NCBI GenBank assembly: GCA_017999915.1 | Contig: JAGNKX010000021.1 | Span: 1-64,000, forward strand | DNA: 64,000 bases | Source: Spirochaetota bacterium | GTDB lineage: Bacteria > Spirochaetota > UBA4802 > UBA5550 | Direction: 5' to 3' | Made by a program: the position numbers and the translations under genes | In this document: piece after piece, positions 53,520 to 63,299 of the stretch | Position numbering within the stretch: position 1 is the first letter of the stretch | How the letters are laid out: each line of letters starts with the position of its first letter | Notes under the pieces: generated by a model | What the model was told of the DNA's origin: nothing | Seen by the model: the letters and a program-made list of their open reading frames with translations, nothing else | The model's database searches: none

Positions 53520-53678
53520 TCGTTTCCCCTGAAATTGTTTTCGGTATGATGGAGTGAATAATGGTCATGTCAAGTCAATATTAAAAAGAGTACAATTGGA
53601 TTAGTATTGACATTTATCTTTCCTTATTATCATTCAAAAAGTAGTGATGATACCGGAGGCTTTTAATGGAGGTGTGCC

Positions 53679-54695
53679 ATGGGGCTCTTTTCGCCGAATA
53701 TTGAGAGGATGAGAAAAAAGAATGATCTTGCCGGGCTGGTCAAGTGTCTTGATCACAGGAGCTCATCTGTCCGCTACCATGCCTTTCTGGCCCTGGCCGG
53801 GGAAAAGCAGATCAGCGATGAGATAATCGGCAGGCTGAAAAAGATGCTCAATGATACTGACGAGCGCGCGAGGACCGCGGCGACGCTGAAGTTCGCGGCT
53901 CTGGGCGCGCCGCTCCTTTCGAAGAACCTTGTCGAATTGATATCGAACGGCACCAGAAGGGAAAAGATAAGCCTGCTGAAGATCATTGTCGGCCGCGGCC
54001 GCGACGTGGACGGTCCCATCCTGGAGGCGGTGGTCCTGGCCCTGGAGGACCGGAACGGCATCGTCAAGCTTCACGCCATTGAGGCCGCGGGCTCGACGGG
54101 AAGCGGCCACCTGGTGTCAAAAATCGCTGAATTTCTGAACGACCGGCACACCGATATGAGGACCAAGGTCGCCCAGGCCCTGTGCGGCATAGGCAATGAT
54201 GCAAGCATCGACCATTTGATCGGACTCCTTGCTGACCCGGACGCCGGCGTACGAAGCGCTGCCCGAGCCTGCCTTGAGAATATCGATTCCCCCCGGATAA
54301 GCATGGCGCTCAATGACACGCGTTACATACAGCTTATCCGCGGCATGGGGGGCCTGGTCCCTGATCGTATCGAGACGGCCAGGAAGATCGGCATCGAAGG
54401 AACCAGAGAAGGCCTTCCGCTCCTTCACCGGGCCTGCCGGGACAAGTATAAGGGGGTGCGCCTTGAGGCGGCGCGGTCCATTGCCGTCTTCGGCGATCCG
54501 TCCTCAGTGGAGGCGCTGTCAAAGCTGCTCAATGATAAGTTTTATGATGTGCGCCTTGAAGCGGTCAGGGCCCTGGGAAGGATCGCCGGTAAAGCGTCGA
54601 TCGATGCGCTCGCGCCGGCCCTTGAGGACCGGAACAAGCGGGTGCGCGGTGAGGCGCGCCACGCCATCAATGAAATCAAGTCAATGGTTGAGTGA
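53679..54695 (+). CDS. HEAT-repeat protein
   Basis: A 338-residue protein made of HEAT/PBS-lyase-type repeats of about 30 residues (SSSVRYHAFLALAG, DERARTAATLKFAALG, HTDMRTKVAQALCGIG, YKGVRLEAARSIAVFG, FYDVRLEAVRALGRIAG, NKRVRGEARHAINEI). It is a scaffold or protein-interaction module with no catalytic motif. Upstream GGAGG suits the ATG. No operon partner. Confidence 0.88.
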   Translation: MGLFSPNIERMRKKNDLAGLVKCLDHRSSSVRYHAFLALAGEKQISDEIIGRLKKMLNDTDERARTAATLKFAALGAPLLSKNLVELISNGTRREKISLLKIIVGRGRDVDGPILEAVVLALEDRNGIVKLHAIEAAGSTGSGHLVSKIAEFLNDRHTDMRTKVAQALCGIGNDASIDHLIGLLADPDAGVRSAARACLENIDSPRISMALNDTRYIQLIRGMGGLVPDRIETARKIGIEGTREGLPLLHRACRDKYKGVRLEAARSIAVFGDPSSVEALSKLLNDKFYDVRLEAVRALGRIAGKASIDALAPALEDRNKRVRGEARHAINEIKSMVE

Positions 54696-54739
54696 CGGAT
54701 TGTATCTTTATGCATTGCCCCAATGCAGCTCTCGTCTGA

Positions 54740-56140
54740 TTATTCTGCTTCAGCCTTCACTCGTCCGGCAGCATAATCATGGGAATCCGTTGCGGTGTCA
54801 TGGACGCTTCCATCCCACAGGTACTTCCTGGTTTCCGCTACGATGATTCCGCTCAGGAGAATCAGGGCGATCAGGTTCGGGATAGCCATGAGCATGTTCA
54901 TCATGTCCGCCATATCCCATACCAGGGGGAGCGATACCACGGAGCCCACCATGACAGCCAGCACCCATAGGACCCGGTAGGGGACTATCGACCTCTTGCC
55001 GAAGAGGTATTCCACGGAGCGCTCGCCGTAGTAGGACCAGCCCAGTATCGTCGAATAAACGAAGGTGAGAAGTCCCACGGTGAGGATTATCGGACCCACC
55101 ACGGGTATCTCCGCGAAGGCCCGCTTGGTCATGACCGCGCCGTTGATCGATCCGAAGTCGTTTGGAAATCGTATGATGGTGCTCACCAGCACGAGGCCCG
55201 TAATGGCGCAGACCACCACCGTGTCCCAGAAGGTGCCGGTGGCCGAGACCAGCGCCTGCTTGACCGGATTGTTCGTTTTCGCCGCCGCAGCCACGATGGG
55301 CGCTGATCCCAGGCCCGCCTCGTTTGAGAAAAGACCCCGGGCGATGCCGAAGCGGGCGGCCATCATGACCGATGAGCCGATAAATCCGCCGCCGGCGGCC
55401 TGGGGTGTGAAGGCCGACTGGCCGATGAGGATGATTGTCTGCAGCATCACCTCGCGGTTGATGAAAAGGATGATGAGGCACCCGATGATGTAGAAGACAG
55501 CCATGAAGGGGACCAGAAGGGTGCATACACGCGCTATTGATTTAACTCCGCCTAGAATAACCACTCCGGTGATTATGGTGACGAATAATCCCGTTACCCA
55601 GAGGGGAGCGCCCAGGGTTTCCTTGGCCAGGGTCGATATGGAGTTGGCCTGGACCATGTTGCCGATGCCAAAGGCGGCGATGGACGTGAAAACGCAGAAA
55701 AGAACCGCCAGCCATCTTTTCCCCAAACCCCGTTCGAGGGCGTACATGGGCCCTCCCAGCATGGTGCCGTCCGATGTTTTCACCCGGTACTTGACCGATA
55801 GCACCGCCTCGCCGTACTTGGTTGCGAATCCAAATACGCCGGTGAGCCAGCACCAGAGCACTGCGCCTGGCCCTCCCAGTGCCACGGCCGTGGCCACGCC
55901 CACGATATTGCCGGTACCGATAGTGGCGGCCAGGGCGGTGGTGAGAGCGCCGAAGTGATGCACATCGCCATGACCGTCTGTATCCCTTGAAAAGGAGAGT
56001 TTTATGGCAAGGCCGATATAGCGCTGGATGAACTTCAGCCTGAAGGTGAGGAACAGGTGCGTGCCAAAGAGGATGACCAGCATCGGCGGCCCCCAGAGGT
56101 AGCCGTTGATCCATTTGATGATTTCATGAATAAATTCCAT
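54740..56140 (-). CDS. sodium:alanine symporter (AGCS family)
   Basis: A 466-residue multi-pass membrane protein with about ten helices. GTGNIVGVATAVALGGPGAVLW, GLGSAPIVAAAAKTNNPVKQALVSATGTFWDTVVVC and ILGWSYYGERSVEYLFG mark the AGCS family (AgcS/AlsT), which imports alanine or glycine with sodium. No regulatory site noted. It fits a lifestyle using amino acids, like CstA and the peptidase downstream. Confidence 0.94.
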   Translation of the reverse strand: MEFIHEIIKWINGYLWGPPMLVILFGTHLFLTFRLKFIQRYIGLAIKLSFSRDTDGHGDVHHFGALTTALAATIGTGNIVGVATAVALGGPGAVLWCWLTGVFGFATKYGEAVLSVKYRVKTSDGTMLGGPMYALERGLGKRWLAVLFCVFTSIAAFGIGNMVQANSISTLAKETLGAPLWVTGLFVTIITGVVILGGVKSIARVCTLLVPFMAVFYIIGCLIILFINREVMLQTIILIGQSAFTPQAAGGGFIGSSVMMAARFGIARGLFSNEAGLGSAPIVAAAAKTNNPVKQALVSATGTFWDTVVVCAITGLVLVSTIIRFPNDFGSINGAVMTKRAFAEIPVVGPIILTVGLLTFVYSTILGWSYYGERSVEYLFGKRSIVPYRVLWVLAVMVGSVVSLPLVWDMADMMNMLMAIPNLIALILLSGIIVAETRKYLWDGSVHDTATDSHDYAAGRVKAEAE

Positions 56141-56245
56141 CGGGGCCTCGCGCAGGTGTTATTAAAAAGAAAAATTCATTGTTAGAAATATATAAATGAG
56201 AGCCATGTCAAACCATTTTTGCAAGCAGGGGCCAGAGTAAGTAAA

Positions 56246-57073
56246 TCACTTTCCGTCGCGAAACTCCTCTATCGTCTTTCCCCTGATGCACTCCGCCAGC
56301 TCCCAGACATAGTCATAGATATGAAGCCCCTTGGAGCAGGCAATGATCTCGCCGTCCTCGACGCCGATCTCGGAGGCCATGTATTCCTTCATCATCTGCA
56401 TGGCGGCCAGGTTTGCGGGGAAGCCGCCCCAGAGGTCCCAGGATCTGAAATAGATGATGAAATTGAGCCTGCCATCCTGGATGCGGGTGTCGATGAGGCG
56501 CAGGCAGGGCGGGTCCAGGAGGACCATGTCCGCCGGGTGAGCCACCTGGAGCACCATCTGGTTGTTGCGGTGACCCTTGTTCCTGTAGGTCCAGATGCAG
56601 AGTTCCATCTGGTTGATATAGAACCTTCCGTCTTCCTCGTTGATTATTTTTCGATCTTCCCAGATTTCCCGATCCTGAATAAGGATATGCTCATATCCGT
56701 GGGTATCGTACTTTTCCGCGTAGCCTGTCGGTATAGGATACTTGCAGATGCGCTGGCCGTAAGTGTAGGATTCTCCCGGTTTTGCTTCCCCCGTCATCAG
56801 GTAAGGCAGGTAGTCCGTCAGGTAATCGTCAGCCACCGGATTGGGCAGTTTGTACTGGCCCGGTATCTGGGGAAGCAGAGGGTGTTCTCCCGGCCTTTTG
56901 ATATGCACGGTGATAAAGTCGAACTCGAGTCGTTTCTCGCCGGCGTATGATCCGCGGTCGATAACGAAGTCCCTGCCTACTTCAAGGCATTTATACACGG
57001 TCTGGAACCATGCGTCCGGCAGGGTGGTTGCTTCTATTTGGATAGGGCGCAATCCCTTTACTGATGTATTCAT
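56246..57073 (-). CDS. thymidylate synthase, archaeal-type
   Basis: A 275-residue protein related to archaeal ThyA. YTYGQRI resembles the YGxxWR element; Cys190 in DPPCLRLID is at the catalytic position; FRSWDLWGGFPANLAAM matches the RSxD-N signature for dUMP binding. It would methylate dUMP with methylene-THF to dTMP. It is less similar to E. coli ThyA than to the archaeal subgroup, so a related pyrimidine hydroxymethylase activity cannot be excluded. Confidence 0.82.
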   Translation of the reverse strand: MNTSVKGLRPIQIEATTLPDAWFQTVYKCLEVGRDFVIDRGSYAGEKRLEFDFITVHIKRPGEHPLLPQIPGQYKLPNPVADDYLTDYLPYLMTGEAKPGESYTYGQRICKYPIPTGYAEKYDTHGYEHILIQDREIWEDRKIINEEDGRFYINQMELCIWTYRNKGHRNNQMVLQVAHPADMVLLDPPCLRLIDTRIQDGRLNFIIYFRSWDLWGGFPANLAAMQMMKEYMASEIGVEDGEIIACSKGLHIYDYVWELAECIRGKTIEEFRDGK

Positions 57074-57395
57074 ATTCGCTTCCTGATCTGGGTGATTATG
57101 CTGATCTGATTTTTATGTCATATTTATTATCTGTCAAGAACTAACATGAATCCTCCACAATCTGAATTCAAAGTTATGAAGTTTTTAAGAGCTAAACAAA
57201 TGCTAATTCCTTTCATTATTGATCCCTGGTGTTTTGTGATTAAAATGCCTATAGTCTCAATAAAATACTTGCCCTGTGAAGGTGTCAGAGCAAGGGTATG
57301 AGTATAGAGTGAATATGCCGATAGTTATCGGTAATCCATCAAAAAAAATGGGTGCCAGAGTAAAACTCTAAAAATCATCCCCGGTGACCTGAAAC
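57074..57395. repeat. intergenic region with composite motif repeat
   Basis: 322 bases. GGTGTCAGAG (57281-57290), palindrome CCGATAGTTATCGG (57318-57331) and GGTGCCAGAG (57351-57360) repeat the arrangement of 27787-27920. No gene. Confidence 0.8.
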
Positions 57396-58643
57396 ATGAG
57401 CCACTTTAATAAAGAAACAGCCGATATCATGCACTCCTTCCTCGGAAAAGGCATGCCCCGCTATATGGATATTCTCAAGGGCATGATCGGGATTAACTCC
57501 TTTACCCATAATCCGGCCGGTGTAAACCGTCTGGCTGACTACACGGCTGAGGTGTTTTGCGACCTTGGTTTTACCGATGAGCGGGTGCAATCGGTAAATC
57601 CTTCCTATGGGAAGCACCTGGTCCTTTCCAGAAACGGGAAATCCCCGATTGTTATCGGCTGCGCATCCCACCTGGACACGGTTTTCAGCCCGGAGGAGGA
57701 GGAGCGGAACAATTTCCGCTGGCGCCTCGAGGGGGACCGCATCTACGGGCCCGGCACAGAGGACATCAAGGGAGGCACCGTCGTGATGCTCATGACTCTG
57801 GAGGCCCTGAAGCACGCGGCGCCGGATGCCCTCGACGCCGTGTCCTGGTCGCTGCTTCTCGACGCCTCGGAGGAAACCGAATCTGTCGATTTCGGAGATC
57901 TCTGCCGCATTCGCGTCGGCGCCGGCGGCCTCGGCTGCCTGATATTCGAGGCCGGCAGGATACGTGACACTGCCTTCAGCGTGGTTACATCCCGGAAGGG
58001 AAGGGCGGAGATCCGCATCACCGCCGAGGGGAAGGGCGCCCATTCCGGCGTGTCCCATAAGAACGGCGCCAGCGCCATAATGCAGCTGGCCGATGTCATA
58101 GGGAAGATCGAGGGCATCACCGATTATAGCAAAGAGCTGACGGTCAATGTCGGCAGGATAGCCGGCGGCTCCCAGATAAACCGGGTTCCTCACTTTGCCG
58201 AGGCCTATGCCGAGATGAGGGCCTTCTCCCCGGCAGTGTTCGACAGGGCCCTTGTTGATATCCTCGAGCTGGACGGCTATTCCAGCGTGAAGAGCGCCGA
58301 CGGCGGCTTCTCCTGCCGCACCACCGTCGAGATGGTTCGCAAAGTCCCTGCCTGGCCGGATAACCCCGCCTCGAAGCGGCTCCATTCCTTCTGGGAATCG
58401 GCGGGGAGGCTCCTCGATCTTACGGTCAACCTCGAAAGGCGCGGCGGCCTCTCCGATGGCAACTACTTCTGGGATTTCATGCCCACCATAGACGGATTGG
58501 GGCCCGCCGGCGGCAACCCCCACTGCTCTGAGCACTCGCCGGACGGATCAAAGGAGCAGGAATACGCGGTCAGATCCTCCTTCGTACCCAAGGCGGTTCT
58601 GAACGCCATGGCCATTATCAATATAATCGAATCGCAGCCATAG
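57396..58643 (+). CDS. M20-family metallopeptidase
   Basis: A 415-residue M20 enzyme. Metal ligands: His in SHLDTV, Asp in GTEDIKGG, Glu pair in DASEETES, and a late His in GGNPHCSEHSPDG; GKGAHSG belongs to the dimerisation lid. It resembles carboxypeptidase G2/peptidase T-like hydrolases acting on dipeptides or N-acyl amino acids. A CCGATTGTTATCGG motif is inside the coding region (57645-57658) and encodes PIVIG. Followed by cstA on the same strand, which fits peptide use. Confidence 0.88.
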   Translation: MSHFNKETADIMHSFLGKGMPRYMDILKGMIGINSFTHNPAGVNRLADYTAEVFCDLGFTDERVQSVNPSYGKHLVLSRNGKSPIVIGCASHLDTVFSPEEEERNNFRWRLEGDRIYGPGTEDIKGGTVVMLMTLEALKHAAPDALDAVSWSLLLDASEETESVDFGDLCRIRVGAGGLGCLIFEAGRIRDTAFSVVTSRKGRAEIRITAEGKGAHSGVSHKNGASAIMQLADVIGKIEGITDYSKELTVNVGRIAGGSQINRVPHFAEAYAEMRAFSPAVFDRALVDILELDGYSSVKSADGGFSCRTTVEMVRKVPAWPDNPASKRLHSFWESAGRLLDLTVNLERRGGLSDGNYFWDFMPTIDGLGPAGGNPHCSEHSPDGSKEQEYAVRSSFVPKAVLNAMAIINIIESQP

Positions 58644-58738
58644 GGCGGACATCACATTTTTTATGTCTTTTTTTATTGACGTGCCTGATATTTATCACAA
58701 CAATATCCACTATCTAATCCTCTTCCGGAGGCCTGCCA

Positions 58739-60475
58739 ATGAACCTGCTTCTTATCCTGGGTATTTCCATTATCGCGCTTCTTATCGGCTACTTTTTCTA
58801 CGGGAAATTCATCGAAAAGAATTTCGATGTTGACGGCACCCATACAACCCCTGCGGTCGAGTTCGAAGACGGCGTTGATTACGTTCCCACCCACAAGATT
58901 GTCATCTTCGGCCACCACTTCGCGTCCATTGCCGGCGGCGGTCCCATCATCGGTCCCTGTGTCGGCCTCATCTTCGGCTTCGCGCCGGTATGGCTCTGGA
59001 TAATCGTGGGAACCATCTTTATCGGAGCTGTCCATGATTATTCGGTGCTCCTGGCGTCCATGCGGGAAAAGGGACGGTCCATCGCGGAGATAGCGGAAAA
59101 GACCCTGGGCCGTACTGGTTTCCTCCTCTTCATCGGATTTACCATCATCATGTTGCTCATGGTGACTTCGGTTTTCCTGACCCTTACCACAACGGCGCTT
59201 TCATCTAAATACCCGGTTGAGTTTTTCGGCACCGGCGATCTGGGTATCCGCACCGTGGTGGAGAACGGCGTCACCTACGCCGTCATCGGCGGTATAGCCT
59301 CAACCTCTGTCATTGTCATAACCTGTTGCGCACCCATCCTCGGTTATTTTCTCTACAAGCGGAAAGCCAACGCGTGGATCATGTCCATCGTGGCCATCGC
59401 AGTTTGCGCAATTTCCATAGAGATCGGCCTGATGTTTCCGATAAAAATAGATTCATTCATCTGGATGGTCATCCTTTCCATTTACACTGTATTCGCCGCC
59501 GGCGTCCCGGTATGGCTGGTGCTTCAGCCCCGGGACTTCACCAACTCCTTCCTGCTGTACGGAGGGGTCCTTGGTATGCTCGTAGGCAGCCTGGTTCTTG
59601 GCTTCCAGGGCGCCGCGGTCGAGGCCCCGATGTTCAACCTGGATGTGGGGGCGCAGCACCTCGGGTACGTGTGGCCCATCCTATTCATCACAGTGGCCTG
59701 CGGTGCCATCAGCGGATTCCATGCCCTGGTTGCCGGGGGTACCACGGCCAAGCAGGTGAATTATGAAAGGCCCGATTCCAGGATGGTGGCCTACGGCGGC
59801 ATGTCGCTGGAGGCGCTTTTGGCTTTGATGGTCATCATCACCATCGGCTGTGGCCTGAGCTACGACAAGCTCTGCGGCATAGTTTTTCCCGTGGATCCGG
59901 CTGTCAAGGCAAACCCGGTGCTGGCCTTTGCCCTGGGCGTCGGGGGCCTGTTGAACAAATCGGTGGGCCTTCCGGTGGTGTACGGAGCTGTTTTCGGCAT
60001 CCTCATGGTGGAGGGATTTGTCGTCACCACCCTTGACACCGCGGTACGCCTTAACCGCTATCTTTTTGAAGAGCTCTGGCGCATGATATTCAAAAAAGTG
60101 CCGAAGATACTTAACACCTATATTTTCAATTCCCTGCTTTGCGTCGTGCTGATGTTCATCCTTGCCTATTTCAACGCCTTCAAGCAACTCTGGAACCTTT
60201 TCGGCTCCGCCAACCAGCTCCTGGCGGCCCTCTCGCTGATCACCGTCAGTATCTGGCTCATGAAGAGGGGCAAGAAGTATCTTTTTGTCATGATACCGGG
60301 ATTTTTCATGCTGGTGACCACCATTGTCGCCCTTGTGGTGATACTGGTAAACGAGTATATACCTAAAGGGAACTGGATGCTGTCGGCCGGAGACATACTC
60401 CTTCTCTGCCTGTCGATGGGGGTGATCGTGCTGAGTATCAAGCAGTTCATGCAGACCAGAAAAGCGGCGGCATAA
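58739..60475 (+). CDS. cstA: carbon starvation protein CstA
   Basis: A 578-residue multi-pass membrane protein (about 14-16 helices). GPIIGPCVGLIFGFAPVWLWIIVGTIFIGAVHDYSVLLASMREKGRSIAE matches CstA; TLDTAVRLNRYLFEELW is another conserved segment. The family transports peptides or pyruvate. Downstream a strong hairpin ends the transcript. Beside an M20 peptidase it may feed amino acids to metabolism. Confidence 0.94.
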   Translation: MNLLLILGISIIALLIGYFFYGKFIEKNFDVDGTHTTPAVEFEDGVDYVPTHKIVIFGHHFASIAGGGPIIGPCVGLIFGFAPVWLWIIVGTIFIGAVHDYSVLLASMREKGRSIAEIAEKTLGRTGFLLFIGFTIIMLLMVTSVFLTLTTTALSSKYPVEFFGTGDLGIRTVVENGVTYAVIGGIASTSVIVITCCAPILGYFLYKRKANAWIMSIVAIAVCAISIEIGLMFPIKIDSFIWMVILSIYTVFAAGVPVWLVLQPRDFTNSFLLYGGVLGMLVGSLVLGFQGAAVEAPMFNLDVGAQHLGYVWPILFITVACGAISGFHALVAGGTTAKQVNYERPDSRMVAYGGMSLEALLALMVIITIGCGLSYDKLCGIVFPVDPAVKANPVLAFALGVGGLLNKSVGLPVVYGAVFGILMVEGFVVTTLDTAVRLNRYLFEELWRMIFKKVPKILNTYIFNSLLCVVLMFILAYFNAFKQLWNLFGSANQLLAALSLITVSIWLMKRGKKYLFVMIPGFFMLVTTIVALVVILVNEYIPKGNWMLSAGDILLLCLSMGVIVLSIKQFMQTRKAAA

Positions 60476-60496
60476 AGGACCCAAAATGAAATCCTG

Positions 60497-60524
60497 CCCC
60501 GGCCGGAACTGCCACCGGCCGGGG
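60497..60524 (+). terminator. hairpin after cstA
   Basis: Perfect 10-bp stem CCCCGGCCGG/CCGGCCGGGG (arms 60497-60506, 60515-60524) with an 8-base loop; the tail TTGCATTATAAT is short on T, so it may be an attenuating rather than full terminator. Confidence 0.7.
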
Positions 60525-60569
60525 TTGCATTATAATCCGCAAGATATATACTCTAACACCAGGAATCCA

Positions 60570-61475
60570 ATGAAACAATTAGCTAGCGGCGCAATACACG
60601 AACACATTCACGTGGCGGCCAACGCGGCATATCCCGGCTACGTGATCAGGGGCGACAAGAAAAACCTCATGGTGGAGTGCGGCATGAATCTCATGGCACC
60701 GCTGTACCTGAAATCCATCAGGGACATACTGGGCGACGCGAACAGGCTCAATTATCTCTTCATTACCCATTCTCATTACGATCACCTGGGCGCGGCGAGC
60801 TACCTGAAGCGTAACATTCCCGGTCTTGCCATAGGCGCCCATGAAAGGGTGGCGCCGCTGTTGCAGAAGGAATCGGTCCTTGCCATGATGAACCGCCTAT
60901 CGGAGATCCAGCGCGGTCTGTTCAAGGATATTGCCGGTGACGAAGACCTGACCATCAGGCCCATGAATTTTGATCTTTCCCTTAAAGAAGGGGACGAGTT
61001 CGATCTGGGCGGTCTGACCTGCCGAGTCTATGAAGTGCCGGGCCACACCAGGGATTCCCTGGCTTTTTATATCCCTGAATTGAAGGCCCTGTTCCCGGGT
61101 GAGGCGGCCGGAGTACCCCTCGGAAAGGAAGGGGAGGAGCCGCAGGTCGAGTTTCTCTCTTCATATGACGACTATCTGGCATCTCTGGATAAGATGATCG
61201 CGCTGGAGCCGGCGCTGATAGGCATCGGCCACGGCTGGGTTCTTACGGACGATGATGCCTCCGATTTTTTAAGAAGATCCCGCGCTGCCACCTTTGAATA
61301 CCGCGCCCTTATCGAGCAGTACATCAACGATGCCGGCGGCGACCTGGAGCGAGCCATCGAGACCATGGCGCGGAAGGAGTATGACGAGAAGGGGACTATT
61401 TTACAGGAGCGCAATGCCTATCTCACGAACCTGACGGCCCAGGTGAAGCATATCGCCGGCCTGATGCGCAATTAA
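60570..61475 (+). CDS. MBL-fold metallo-hydrolase
   Basis: A 301-residue metallo-beta-lactamase-fold protein. THSHYDHLGA is the HxHxDH zinc motif; VPGHTRDSLAFYI supplies the next His; GEAAG and GIGHGWVL the later ligands. I chose ATG 60570, which has AGGAA upstream and directly precedes the fold. Possibly a hydrolase of a thioester or lactone; substrate unknown. Confidence 0.88.
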   Translation: MKQLASGAIHEHIHVAANAAYPGYVIRGDKKNLMVECGMNLMAPLYLKSIRDILGDANRLNYLFITHSHYDHLGAASYLKRNIPGLAIGAHERVAPLLQKESVLAMMNRLSEIQRGLFKDIAGDEDLTIRPMNFDLSLKEGDEFDLGGLTCRVYEVPGHTRDSLAFYIPELKALFPGEAAGVPLGKEGEEPQVEFLSSYDDYLASLDKMIALEPALIGIGHGWVLTDDDASDFLRRSRAATFEYRALIEQYINDAGGDLERAIETMARKEYDEKGTILQERNAYLTNLTAQVKHIAGLMRN

Positions 61476-61480
61476 TAAGG

Positions 61481-61536
61481 CCGATAACAATCGGTCTGAA
61501 CAATGCTCTGACCCCGGTTATTACCGATAACAATCG
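61481..61536. repeat. composite motif repeat, reversed orientation
   Basis: CCGATAACAATCGG (61481-61494), CTCTGACCCC (61506-61515, the complement of GGGGTCAGAG) and CCGATAACAATCG (61524-61536). Same parts as 27787-27920 but reversed. Confidence 0.8.
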
Positions 61537-61651
61537 AAACAATAATAGAAAAACCTGTACAAAAAATAAGTATTGGACAAACCCGGCGGATATTCTCTAA
61601 ACTTCCCTCTTAATCCATCACAATTCCCATTTATCCAATGGCAGGTGCCCG

Positions 61652-62866
61652 ATGAAAAAGATTGTTCTGCTTATTGCTATGACCGTATTTTTTTCCATGA
61701 CCTTCTGCGTGACGACCCAGGATGCCACAAAGAGGATTGAGGATTCGAAACCCGCGGCCGAGGCCCTCAGGGCTGGAAAATTCGCCGATGCCCTGAATTT
61801 GTCGAATACAGCCATCGGCCGGGATGGCGGAAACTGCTACGCCCTGCTGGTGCGGGGCATTGCCCGCTATGGTATGGCGGTACGGGCGCTGTCCGCCGAC
61901 GCCATGGACGTGTGGTCCCGGGGGTCGCGCCACAAGGGCTATGACCTCTATTTTTTGCGCGCCGCGGTTCAGAAGGCCAATGGTGAGTTTGCCCTTGTCG
62001 ATTCCGATCTCGAAAAGGCGTCGCGCTGCAAGGATGTTTTTCTCGACCTTGCGCCGGCCCGGTGGGAATTCGACTGGAACGGCGACGGCAGAATCGAAAG
62101 CCGCGACAGGGCCCTCCTTGAGATAGAGCTCGACGCGGAGGGGAAGAAATTGCCCGAGAACGATCCCCGCCGCAGGCCCCTGTATCGCTATGACGTGGGC
62201 GATGCGCACTGGGCGCGCGCTTTCATTAATTTCCAGATGGCTGCGTTGAATATAGCCCTGGCATATGACTGGTCGATCATTAACACCTTCGCGATCGGCG
62301 GGTTTAAAAACATCATTGAGATCAGGATAAAGATGCTGGATCGTTCGCTGATAGCGAAGGCGCGGAAAGAGATCCTAGCGGGCCTCGACTGCGCGGAAGA
62401 GGCGCGCCGCGCCTATCTGGCCGAAACCGATGACGAGCGCGAATGGGTCCCCAATCCCCGGCAGAAGGATCATCCCATGCCCCTTCCCGTTGACGAGGAG
62501 CTCTACAAGACATGGGAGGGAGTTATATCTGATGTGCGGAAGCTGGTGAAGGGCGATGAGGGCCTGCGCCTTGCAGATGTGGCCGAATTACTTCAGATGA
62601 AGATAGAGCAGATGCCGAAGGGGTACCTGGATATCGGGAGGATGTTCGATCATCCCAAGGATGTAGCGATAAATCTTAACGATCTGATCATGCTGGAACG
62701 CACCCGTGACCTTGAAGGGATGCTCCACGCGGTCTTCGGCGAGTATTACCGCTATGATAAAAAGATGTCTCTCCTCACGTCGCGCCTGAAGCGGATGAAG
62801 CGTGAGATTGACGCGGGCTTGGAGCCTATCGGAATGAAACTCCGGTACCTGCTCTGGCTCAATTGA
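61652..62866 (+). CDS. lipoprotein with Ca-binding-like loop and helical repeats
   Basis: A 404-residue predicted lipoprotein (signal peptide, lipobox SMTFC). Helical, TPR-like segments (ALRAGKFADALNLSNTAI) and DWNGDGRIESRDR, which looks like a calcium-binding EF-hand/dockerin loop. No enzyme motif. It overlaps the tail of the convergent gene at 62859 by eight bases. Function unknown. Confidence 0.75.
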   Translation: MKKIVLLIAMTVFFSMTFCVTTQDATKRIEDSKPAAEALRAGKFADALNLSNTAIGRDGGNCYALLVRGIARYGMAVRALSADAMDVWSRGSRHKGYDLYFLRAAVQKANGEFALVDSDLEKASRCKDVFLDLAPARWEFDWNGDGRIESRDRALLEIELDAEGKKLPENDPRRRPLYRYDVGDAHWARAFINFQMAALNIALAYDWSIINTFAIGGFKNIIEIRIKMLDRSLIAKARKEILAGLDCAEEARRAYLAETDDEREWVPNPRQKDHPMPLPVDEELYKTWEGVISDVRKLVKGDEGLRLADVAELLQMKIEQMPKGYLDIGRMFDHPKDVAINLNDLIMLERTRDLEGMLHAVFGEYYRYDKKMSLLTSRLKRMKREIDAGLEPIGMKLRYLLWLN

Positions 62867-63245
62867 AGGGGGATTTTTTTATCTCGCGGCTGAAGCGGCA
62901 GACGACTTTTCTCTCCGGTACGGTGAGGATCACCTCGAGGGTGTTCTTGCCGTCCATCAGCGAGTAGGTGTACCCGTACAGGTTGTCTCCTTTTCTATTG
63001 CGGAAATCGAGGGTGTCGCCGTCGATTTTTCCCGAAAGCTCAACGACCGACCGCTCGCCGGTGATCAGCTCCCAGGAGATGCGGAATTTGTTGAAGCGGA
63101 TTTTCTGTATTTCGATCGATTTGCCGCACCAGGGGTCCATGTAGGTCGGCATTTTCTTGTAGGTGCCGTTGAAGTCCGACACCAGGGCGTATCCCGCCGT
63201 CGAACAGACAAGGGCGATGATTATCGTTGTCGTCCATAGCTTCAT
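62859..63245 (-). CDS. small exported hypothetical protein
   Basis: A 128-residue protein with a signal peptide (about 1-20, YALVS). The mature part is beta-rich (FNGTYKKMPTYMDPWCGKSIEIQ, GTLEVILTVPERKVVCRF) and could be a lipocalin-like or barrel fold. Two cysteines may form a disulfide. It follows the M50 protease gene on the same strand with a 54-base gap. Confidence 0.7.
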   Translation of the reverse strand: MKLWTTTIIIALVCSTAGYALVSDFNGTYKKMPTYMDPWCGKSIEIQKIRFNKFRISWELITGERSVVELSGKIDGDTLDFRNRKGDNLYGYTYSLMDGKNTLEVILTVPERKVVCRFSREIKKSPFN

Positions 63246-63299
63246 AGTGTCACCTTGCGAAGCGACGTGCCCATCGTGGCTGCGCGCAGGGCCTCATCC

